This document shows, one piece after another, positions 1 to 4,823 of a DNA stretch of 5,913 nt. The translations under genes and the position numbers were made by a program. Below the pieces are notes generated by a model. That model was not told the DNA's origin and did no database searches. It worked only from the letters and a program-made list of their open reading frames with translations. Numbering within the stretch: the first letter of the stretch is position 1; each line of letters starts with the position of its first letter. The stretch comes from Bacteroidota bacterium (lineage in GTDB: Bacteria > Bacteroidota > Bacteroidia > Chitinophagales > LD1), in NCBI GenBank assembly GCA_003165135.1, contig PLSN01000486.1, positions 1,220 through 7,132 of the forward strand. Reading direction: 5' to 3'.

Positions 1-1
1 G

Positions 2-340
2 TGCGGCAAGGCCTACGATCCGCGTCTCATCTATGCCTGGCCCGGCTCCAAGATAGCTGTCATGGGCGGTGAACAAGCCGCTAAGGTCATGCTCCAGATA
101 CAGGTCCAGCAGCTCAAAGCCAAAGGCGAGGTCATTGATCCCGAAGTAGAGAAGAAACTCCTCGACAAGATCAAAGCACATTACTTCAGTACCCTTGATC
201 CAAAGTATGCCGCGGCACGCCTCTGGACAGATGGCATCATTGACCCGCTGGAGACACGTAAGGTGATCTCTATGGGCCTTGAAGCAGCCAACAACGCCCC
301 TATCACCAAGCCATTCAATGTAGGCGTAATCCAAACCTAG
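2..340 (+). CDS. Acyl-CoA carboxylase carboxyltransferase (beta) subunit, C-terminal fragment
   Basis: This is the last 112 codons of a biotin-dependent acyl-CoA carboxylase beta subunit; the start lies outside the window. The family transfers carboxyl groups from carboxybiotin to an acyl-CoA such as propionyl- or methylcrotonyl-CoA, in the cytoplasm. The reading frame is open from base 2. It shows the family's C-terminal core: a WPGSKIAVMGGEQAAKV stretch near residues 13-29, where the WP, VMG and GEQAA elements are conserved, then a charged helical segment (LKAKGEVIDPEVEKK), then RLWTDGIIDP followed by TRK near residues 87-99. The end, FNVGVIQT, is the usual natural C-terminus, so the gene is cut only by the window edge. 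The GGEQAA version of the motif favours the methylcrotonyl-CoA/generic acyl-CoA carboxylase branch over classical PccB, but the fragment cannot settle the substrate, so no symbol is given. An ATG at 62 is internal and not a start. No clear hairpin-plus-T-run terminator follows the stop codon. Confidence 0.9.
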   Translation, partial: CGKAYDPRLIYAWPGSKIAVMGGEQAAKVMLQIQVQQLKAKGEVIDPEVEKKLLDKIKAHYFSTLDPKYAAARLWTDGIIDPLETRKVISMGLEAANNAPITKPFNVGVIQT

Positions 341-364
341 ATCTCAATCATACAAAAAAGTGCG

Positions 365-420
365 TCATTGCGAACGTTTACCAATGTAAAAATAAACATG
401 CTAAACGTGAAGCAATCCCC
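365..420. repeat. Interrupted palindrome, GTCATTGCGAAC...GTGAAGCAATCCC type
   Basis: Two matching arm pairs are visible. ATTGC (367-371) pairs with GCAAT (412-416), and ACGTTTA (374-380) pairs with TAAACGT (402-408), separated by small GA/GAA internal loops. ATGT (384-387) and ACAT (396-399) can extend the stem inside the 21-nt loop. The outer sequence resembles a short intergenic palindrome (GTCATTGCGAACG...GAAGCAATCC) that I recognise as widely dispersed in bacterial genomes, including Bacteroidota. Here the two halves are spread apart by extra AT-rich sequence. The 3' side has no T-run, so it is not an obvious intrinsic terminator. Confidence 0.6.
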
Positions 421-512
421 GCAGACATATACCCTGATCATCCCAAACTGGCTGTTAAAGTTCCGCTGCCGATATTGGTCGCCGACCAGCACACCTGTCA
501 TGCGAGAGTCAA

Positions 513-578
513 AATCCTGCAATCTTATAATCTCGCAATCATATAATCCCATAATCACACTAATCCCATAAATCCCAG
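513..578. repeat. Eight phased AATCNNNN tandem units
   Basis: Direct reading gives AATCCTGC, AATCTTAT, AATCTCGC, AATCATAT, AATCCCAT, AATCACACT, AATCCCAT(A) and AATCCCAG. The AATC core recurs every 8 bases, with two 9-base steps. The last four bases vary. The pattern resembles the AATCCTNNAATCCNN-type degenerate repeat tracts found between genes in Bacteroidota. It is non-coding as far as can be judged: stop codons or low-complexity peptides result in all frames. Confidence 0.7.
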
Positions 579-775
579 TCCGCATTTTTTTTCATTTATA
601 CATATAAATAATCCTATTTTCCGCATATTGAGTAAATTTTCAGCTAAATCTTAGGTCATTAATAATTAGCAAAATAAACATAAAATAATTTAATATGGTT
701 ATTTGTAAGATGTATAACTGAATTTGGTTTTTGGTCAGCTATTTCCTCTTTTTTCTCGTTTCGTTCGCCCATTAT

Positions 776-864
776 GATGTTTAGAAGCGCCCGGTTCCTT
801 CCGGGATGACAAAGATTTTGGAACTTGGCCCCAAACTTTGTCATGTTGAGCACAGCGAAACATC
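776..864. repeat. Nested inverted repeat (long hairpin element)
   Basis: The inner stem is strong. ATGACAAAG (806-814) pairs perfectly with CTTTGTCAT (836-844), and TTTGG (817-821) pairs with CCAAA (831-835), with a two-base bulge (815-816) and a 9-nt loop. An outer arm, GATGTTT (776-782), pairs with AAACATC (858-864). The two halves, CCTTCCGGGATGACAAAG and TTTGTCATGTTGAGCACAG followed by CGAAACATCT, match a dispersed intergenic element type I recognise from Bacteroidota and other genomes. It sits in the middle of the gene-free stretch, with no T-run that would make it a terminator. Confidence 0.65.
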
Positions 865-938
865 TGGCTACAGGAAGAATAAAACACATCTCTCCATTTG
901 TGACTAATAAACTGAAACGGGACGTTAAGTTCATCGGC

Positions 939-971
939 GCACAAAGACACAAGCCCCAAAGGCACCAAAAG
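939..971. repeat. CACAAAG-like short tandem run
   Basis: The sequence reads as GCACAAAG, ACACAAG, CCCCAAAG and GCACCAAAAG in succession, four imperfect 7-10-base units built on CACAAAG. This resembles the GGCACAAAGACACAAAG-type intergenic repeats known from Bacteroidota. The copy number is low and the units are diverged, so it looks like a relic. Confidence 0.5.
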
Positions 972-1056
972 TATGCAATAATCGACATGTATTTGCTTTA
1001 ATAATCTACTAAATGCAAAAATAGCCATTTTATGTTTCTACTCCAAGACCTTGTAC

Positions 1057-1076
1057 ATTTTATGATAGCATAAAAT
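1057..1076. promoter_or_regulatory. 8-bp perfect dyad upstream of the T9SS cargo gene (candidate operator)
   Basis: ATTTTATG (1057-1064) and CATAAAAT (1069-1076) form a perfect inverted repeat around a 4-base ATAG centre. The same 9-mer CATTTTATG also occurs as a direct repeat at 1026-1034, exactly 30 bp upstream of the copy at 1056-1064, about three helical turns. The dyad lies just upstream of a possible -7 element, where a repressor or activator could act. AT-rich dyads also arise by chance, so function is only inferred. Confidence 0.35.
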
Positions 1077-1084
1077 ATTCCTTC

Positions 1085-1092
1085 TATCTTTA
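1085..1092 (+). promoter_or_regulatory. Possible Bacteroidota -7 promoter element
   Basis: TATCTTTA matches the Bacteroidota sigma-ABfr -7 consensus TAnnTTTG at all but the last base. There is no good TTTG at the expected -33 spacing; the nearest candidate is the weak TTTTATG at 1058-1064, inside the dyad. Transcription from here would leave a leader of only about 10 nt before the ATG at 1110. This is a weak call. Confidence 0.3.
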
Positions 1093-1109
1093 GCTTATCA
1101 ATACAGCCC

Positions 1110-3140
1110 ATGAAAAAAATTCATATCCTCTTTGCTCTTTTTTTAATTTATTTCTCAGCCTTCTCACAGGTGCCGACCATCACATCCTTCAGTCCTGCCA
1201 GTGGGCCCGTGGGTACGTTGGTCACCATCACAGGTACTAATCTCAGCAGCCCTACGGCCTTTACCATAGGCGGCGTATCTGCTATACTTGTTTCGGGCAG
1301 TAGTGATTCCCTCGTAGGCATGGTCATGCCGGGGGCGGTGACCGGTAGTGTGTCTGTGATGACATCAGGCGGCACTGCCTCGGGTAGTGGTAATTTTACT
1401 GTCACCCCCACTGGTTTCCCAAAAACTCAACAAGGTAATAAACTGGTGGGTAATGACGCAGTGGGAGCTTCGGCTCAAGGCATCTCAGTAGCTCTCTCTG
1501 CAGACGACAAAACAGCCATAGTCGGTGGTTTGGGTGATAATAATCTTATAGGTGCGGCTTGGGTATATCACCGCTACGGCAACAGTTGGATACAGCAGGG
1601 TAGTAAATTGGTGGGCACAGGGGCGGCGGGGACAGCTGAGCAGGGACGCTCTGTAGCCCTTTCTGCCGATGGCACTACGGCTATAGTGGGGGGCGAAGAG
1701 GATGATAGCCTAACAGGTGCAGCCTGGATATATACGCTGACAGGCAATGCATGGACGCAGCAGGGGAATAAGCTCGTCGGCACTGGAGCAGTGGGAAAGG
1801 CATGGCAAGGCACTTCTGTAGCACTCTCTGCTGATGGCAATACTGCCATTGTGGGTGGACAGTATGATGACAGCTATATGGGTGCAGTGTGGATATACAC
1901 ACGATCAGGCAATACCTGGACACAGCAGGGCAGCAAATTGGTAGGCACAGGGGCTGTGAGAGTCAGCTATCAAGGCTGCGCTGTAGCTCTCTCCGCCGAT
2001 GGAAACACGGCTCTGGTAGGCGCATATCAGGATGATAGCTCTATAGGTGCAGCCTGGATATATACCCGCACTGGAAGCAGTTGGACCCAGCAGGGTAGTA
2101 AGCTGGTAGGTACAGGGGCAGTGGGTGTTGCCAATCAAGGGGTCTCAGTGGCCCTTTCTGCCGATGGAAATACGGCCATCGTGGGCGGATTATTTGATGA
2201 CAATGATACAGGTGCGGCATGGGTATTTACACGTTCCGGCAATACATGGACGCAGCAGGGCATTAAATTGGTGGGCACGGGTGTGGTGGGGAGGCCCGAG
2301 CAAGGGATCTCGGTAGCCCTTTCTGCAGACGGGACAACAGCTATAGTCGGCGGACTTGCTGATGGTTTGTATGGAGCTGTATGGGTGTTTACCCGTTCTG
2401 GCACTCTGTGGACACAGCAGGGCAACAAGCTGGTTGGCTCCGGGTCTGTAGGACAATTTTGTGATCAAGGTCGTTCTGCAGCCCTCTCCGCTGATGGCAG
2501 TATAGCTATTGAGGGTGGTATATCAGACAATAACACCATTGGTGCGACTTGGGTCTTTGTCAGTGATACCAGTGCATACTGCAACTCTAGCATATCTAAT
2601 ATCGGTCAAACTATCTGCCAGGGCGATACATTTACTTTTGGCAATCAGATCTTGACTTCACAGGGTAGTTATAATAACATTCTGACCAATGTTTATGGCT
2701 GTGATAGTATAATGATTCTCAACTTATCTGTCAACCCTGTTATTGCAAAGCATATATCAGATACTATAAACCAGAGTGGATCAGTTACAGTGGGGACACA
2801 TACTTATAACCAGTCTGGCACTTATGTTGACACTCTCATCAGTGCCACAGGTTGCGATAGTATCGTGACCTTGCAGTTATCTGTCGCTACTGGCCTCACT
2901 ACCATAAGCTCAAACCAAACCATCCACCTCTACCCCAATCCCAACAAAGGTTCATTCACACTGCAAACATCCAACAACATAGGTAGCGATTACACCATCA
3001 GCGATATGCTGGGCAATGTGGTAGCTCAACAAACTATAAGATCAGATAGCCAGGCAATAGAACTGCCAGAAGCCGCTGAAGGAGTTTATACCCTGGTGGT
3101 AAAAGGCGCACAACCTTTGCGTTTTGTTATAGTCAGGTAG
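1110..3140 (+). CDS. T9SS-secreted IPT/TIG + seven-repeat FG-GAP propeller protein with PKD-like modules
   Basis: Large secreted or surface-anchored protein, 676 aa, with no recognisable catalytic motif. Residues 1-19 are a Sec signal peptide (MKKIHILFALFLIYFSAFS). Residues 21-98 form an IPT/TIG immunoglobulin-like domain (ITSFSPASGPVGTLVTITG). Residues 107-484 contain seven repeats starting at 107, 162, 217, 272, 327, 382 and 436, with the pattern QQG-KLVGTG...QG-SVALSADGNTAIVGG..DD...GAAWVYTRSGNTWT, typical of FG-GAP_2-type propeller blades. Residues about 490-592 hold two PKD-like modules, each ending in GCDSI..L.LSV. Residues about 604-676 are a T9SS type A sorting domain (LYPNPNKGSFTL, DMLGNVV, EGVYTLVV, FVIVR), so export and C-terminal processing by the Por system are expected. 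An adhesive or cell-surface binding role is inference. The start is fixed by the signal peptide; there is no clear Shine-Dalgarno sequence. The gene runs convergently into the next gene, with 12 bp between the stop codons. Confidence 0.92.
   Translation: MKKIHILFALFLIYFSAFSQVPTITSFSPASGPVGTLVTITGTNLSSPTAFTIGGVSAILVSGSSDSLVGMVMPGAVTGSVSVMTSGGTASGSGNFTVTPTGFPKTQQGNKLVGNDAVGASAQGISVALSADDKTAIVGGLGDNNLIGAAWVYHRYGNSWIQQGSKLVGTGAAGTAEQGRSVALSADGTTAIVGGEEDDSLTGAAWIYTLTGNAWTQQGNKLVGTGAVGKAWQGTSVALSADGNTAIVGGQYDDSYMGAVWIYTRSGNTWTQQGSKLVGTGAVRVSYQGCAVALSADGNTALVGAYQDDSSIGAAWIYTRTGSSWTQQGSKLVGTGAVGVANQGVSVALSADGNTAIVGGLFDDNDTGAAWVFTRSGNTWTQQGIKLVGTGVVGRPEQGISVALSADGTTAIVGGLADGLYGAVWVFTRSGTLWTQQGNKLVGSGSVGQFCDQGRSAALSADGSIAIEGGISDNNTIGATWVFVSDTSAYCNSSISNIGQTICQGDTFTFGNQILTSQGSYNNILTNVYGCDSIMILNLSVNPVIAKHISDTINQSGSVTVGTHTYNQSGTYVDTLISATGCDSIVTLQLSVATGLTTISSNQTIHLYPNPNKGSFTLQTSNNIGSDYTISDMLGNVVAQQTIRSDSQAIELPEAAEGVYTLVVKGAQPLRFVIVR
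1428..2561 (+). repeat. In-frame array of seven ~165-bp repeats encoding propeller blades
   Basis: Units begin at 1428, 1593, 1758, 1923, 2088, 2253 and 2415, so five steps are exactly 165 bp and one is 162 bp (one codon lost in the variable DD loop of unit 6). Protein conservation is high, but codons differ between units. For example, the ALSAD core is written with different Leu, Ser, Ala and Asp codons in nearly every copy. The seventh unit has drifted: AIEGG replaces AIVGG, an extra residue precedes DQGRS, and the terminal TRSGNTWT strand is missing. Confidence 0.9.
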
Positions 3141-3152
3141 AGAGCGTGAAAT

Positions 3153-3326
3153 TTATATGACGATCCTTTTTTGCTTGGTCATTTTTTTGCGTGGAGCAGT
3201 TATATTTTTTTGTCTTTTTGCTTTATCCGCTTTGATGAAATTGCTAATTAGCTCCTTATCTTTTTGGGATAAGGGACGTGGATCGACCACAAAGTCAATA
3301 TCAAGCGGCTCTTTTATTATTCCCAT
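3153..3326 (-). CDS. 57-aa charged small protein, partner of the GNAT-like gene
   Basis: This short gene reads from the ATG at 3326 to the TAA at 3153-3155. It begins MGIIKEPLDIDFVVDPRPLS, continues with KDKELISNFIKADKAK, and ends in a very basic tail (RKKMTKQKRIVI). The N-terminal pattern KEP..IDFVV.P.PL followed by a helix with ISNFIK looks like a genuine conserved small family that I associate with Bacteroidota, but I know no established function for it. There is no signal peptide or membrane segment, so it is probably cytoplasmic. It begins 10 bp after the stop of the GNAT-like gene on the same strand, so the two are almost certainly co-transcribed. An AAGAA just before the ATG is a weak ribosome-site candidate. 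A role as antitoxin, chaperone or regulator of its neighbour is speculation. The opposite-strand frame across 3157-3417 is its shadow. Confidence 0.7.
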   Translation of the reverse strand: MGIIKEPLDIDFVVDPRPLSQKDKELISNFIKADKAKRQKNITAPRKKMTKQKRIVI

Positions 3327-3336
3327 GTTCTTGATT

Positions 3337-3858
3337 TTAAAAGTATTTATTAATAAGCTTCAATGCTGCTTCGGTGTTTATTGCCATCAATTGAGAACCG
3401 ATATGAGTAGCGCCTAGACTTTCAATATAATGTGGTATTAATTTGGTTTTTGCGGTGAAAGATATGTACCCTTCACCTCCGCGCTGAAATGAAAGTTTAC
3501 AAGCAAATGCAACTAAGTTGCCTGGCACTCCTAGGTAGACTTTATCCTTGCCAATATTAAACGGGGCACTTTCTATCAGGTGCATATAAACATAACCCGT
3601 CTCTATTTGTACACTGATCAAGCCCTGAATCACCCTCGGGCTGCTCACGATAGTGAGTTTGTATACATCTCTTTCCGGCTGCTTGAACTCATATACCCAA
3701 TCAAAACGCCAACCATTTTTCTTTGATATTCCCATCAGATCTTCTTTGCTCAATAGCGTAATTTCTGTAGCAAAACAATCTCCTGTTTGGATATTTTCAA
3801 TAGAATTAGTGAGTTTATCGATCTCAAAATCTAGTGCTGTTGCTTTTTCTTTCTTCAC
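3337..3858 (-). CDS. GNAT-fold-like protein of unknown function, GTG start
   Basis: Cytoplasmic protein of 173 aa without a signal peptide. The C-terminal half has the outline of an N-acetyltransferase (GNAT) fold: a beta strand at 78-86 (QGLISVQIE), a second at 89-98 (YVYMHLIESA), then GVPGNLVAFACKLSFQRG (110-127) in the place of the acetyl-CoA-binding loop and helix, a strand GYISFTAKT (130-138), and LIPHYIESLGATHIG (140-154), like the usual FYEKLGF-type motif. The canonical Q/R-x-x-G-x-G/A loop is replaced by GVPGN, so activity is uncertain. The N-terminal half contains KKNGWRFDW (46-54). The only start near the upstream in-frame stop is GTG at 3858. It overlaps an ATG at 3860 that reads ATG-TGA, so a small frameshift at the 5' end cannot be excluded. 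It heads a two-gene unit with the 57-aa gene and is divergent from the PIG-L gene across about 71 bp. Substrate unknown. Confidence 0.75.
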   Translation of the reverse strand: MKKEKATALDFEIDKLTNSIENIQTGDCFATEITLLSKEDLMGISKKNGWRFDWVYEFKQPERDVYKLTIVSSPRVIQGLISVQIETGYVYMHLIESAPFNIGKDKVYLGVPGNLVAFACKLSFQRGGEGYISFTAKTKLIPHYIESLGATHIGSQLMAINTEAALKLINKYF

Positions 3859-3929
3859 ATCTCTAAATTACAGGTTTTATTTGGAATTTGGGACAGAAAC
3901 AGTACGAAAATTCGCTTTACCTTTACCAT

Positions 3930-4823
3930 ATGAAAAAGATAAATCTTTCCCTATTATTATTTGCGCTATTTATTACTCATGGTATCGCCCAGGGCCCCAA
4001 AGTTCTCATAGTAGTAGCTCACCCTGATGATGAGACCGCAATGGCGGCAGTGGTATATAAGATCACCCATGACCTCAAAGGTACTGTAGACCAGTGTGTC
4101 ATCACCAATGGTGAAGCGGGATATAAATATTCAACCCTCGGTAATGACTACTATGGGCTTGACCTGACCGATCCTGCAGTAGGCCGCGCTAATCTGCCCC
4201 GCATCCGTAAACAGGAACTCATGAACGCCGGTAAGATCATCGGGACGAATAATATTTTCTTTCTCGATCAGAAAGATGCTCACTATGGCCTCGATGAGCA
4301 TGAGCCGCTGGATACGAGCTGGGATGTATCTCTCGTGAGTGTGCGTCTGAAGGATATACTGACCGCCACTAAATATGATTATGTATTCTGTCTGATTCCA
4401 ATTCCTGAAACACATGGAGGGCATAAGGCTGCTACGCTGCTTGCCCTGAGAGCTGTAAAGGACCTGCCTGCTGCACAAAGGCCCATTATACTGGGCGTCT
4501 CCGGTTCGGCTAAATCAGATACTACACAGACTATGTTTCATCAGCTGGCCGGCTATACGGAGAGCAGGGTGGAGGGCGATACTGCGATCTATCGATTTGA
4601 CATGTCGGCACCCTTTGGCTATAAAAATGCACTGAACTATAAGATCGTAGTAAACTGGGAGATAGCTGAACATAAGTCACAGGGCACTATGCAGCTATAT
4701 ATGAGTCATGGAGATTACGAGAACTTCTGGTATTTTGCCATGAATAGGCCTGAAGGAAAAGCCAAATGCGAAGCGCTATTTGAGCAGCTCAAAAAGATAC
4801 CATACAAGGTCCCTGCCTACTGA
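3930..4823 (+). CDS. Exported PIG-L/LmbE family deacetylase
   Basis: This is a zinc-dependent N-acetylglucosamine-type deacetylase of the PIG-L/LmbE family (relatives: MshB, BshB, diacetylchitobiose deacetylases). The ATG at 3930 is preferred over the upstream ATG at 3888 because it starts directly at a Sec signal peptide (MKKINLSLLLFALFITHGIA) and gives a 297-aa protein. Key motifs are VVAHPDDE at residues 28-35, with H31 and D34 as expected zinc ligands and D33 as probable general base; NGEAG at 60-64; R93/E96 in the RKQEL helix; ETHGGH at 160-165, with H165 as third zinc ligand and H162 as the catalytic-site His; and EHKSQ at 247-251. The export signal argues against a cytosolic bacillithiol role and suggests a periplasmic or extracellular amino-sugar substrate, but the true substrate is unknown. 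It runs convergently into the TlpA-like gene, with overlapping stops. No convincing promoter was seen in the 71-bp gap upstream. Confidence 0.88.
   Translation: MKKINLSLLLFALFITHGIAQGPKVLIVVAHPDDETAMAAVVYKITHDLKGTVDQCVITNGEAGYKYSTLGNDYYGLDLTDPAVGRANLPRIRKQELMNAGKIIGTNNIFFLDQKDAHYGLDEHEPLDTSWDVSLVSVRLKDILTATKYDYVFCLIPIPETHGGHKAATLLALRAVKDLPAAQRPIILGVSGSAKSDTTQTMFHQLAGYTESRVEGDTAIYRFDMSAPFGYKNALNYKIVVNWEIAEHKSQGTMQLYMSHGDYENFWYFAMNRPEGKAKCEALFEQLKKIPYKVPAY

Larger units (their letters stand above)
341..1109. other. 769-bp non-coding intergenic region with degenerate dispersed repeats
   Basis: No open frame here has the composition or motifs of a protein. The longest antisense frames (about 659-988 and 735-1028) translate repeat-like DNA into Cys/His/Arg-rich peptides such as FRCAQHDK, which is a familiar spurious product. 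The stretch instead holds a series of separate repeat or hairpin elements, listed individually: 367-416, 513-578, 776-864, 939-971 and 1057-1076. A very AT-rich segment lies at about 582-720 and includes a small TTTATA/TATAAA dyad at 595-608. No tRNA or recognisable structured RNA was seen. Confidence 0.75.

Noticed and set aside
476..488. TGGTCG/CGACCA mini-palindrome
   Set aside because: The loop is effectively one base, or three with a 5-bp stem; too short to support a functional call.
337..585. Overlapping frames on both strands (82 and 67 codons)
   Set aside because: They run across the palindrome and the AATC tract, overlap each other, and have no family-like features.
341..971. Possible CRISPR array
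   Set aside because: The repeats are short, of different classes, degenerate, and without uniform 20-40-bp repeats or spacers.
659..1028. Two antisense open frames (109 and 97 codons) in the intergenic region
   Set aside because: They translate the dispersed-repeat sequence and give Cys/His/Arg-rich peptides of a familiar spurious type, with no start signals or domain pattern.
1148..2468. Several antisense frames of 77-97 codons inside the propeller gene
   Set aside because: They repeat with the 165-bp period of the coding repeats and are shadows of the strongly supported + strand gene.
3157..3417. 86-codon + strand frame rich in Phe and Leu
   Set aside because: It is antisense to the small 57-aa gene and to the end of the GNAT-like gene; its hydrophobicity simply mirrors Lys/Glu codons on the other strand.
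3918..3925. TACCTTTA as a -7 promoter element for the PIG-L gene
   Set aside because: It ends only 4 bp before the start codon, leaving no leader, and has no TTTG at proper -33 spacing.
3888..3929. Upstream ATG giving a 14-residue extension of the PIG-L protein
   Set aside because: It would bury the signal peptide behind a non-hydrophobic leader; the ATG at 3930 gives a standard Lys-Lys-hydrophobic signal sequence.
3653..4027. 124-codon + strand frame across the GNAT-like gene start and the PIG-L start
   Set aside because: It is antisense to one convincing gene and out of frame with the other, with Ser-rich composition and no motif.
4131..4478. 115-codon antisense frame in the PIG-L gene
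   Set aside because: It is a shadow of a gene with clear catalytic motifs.
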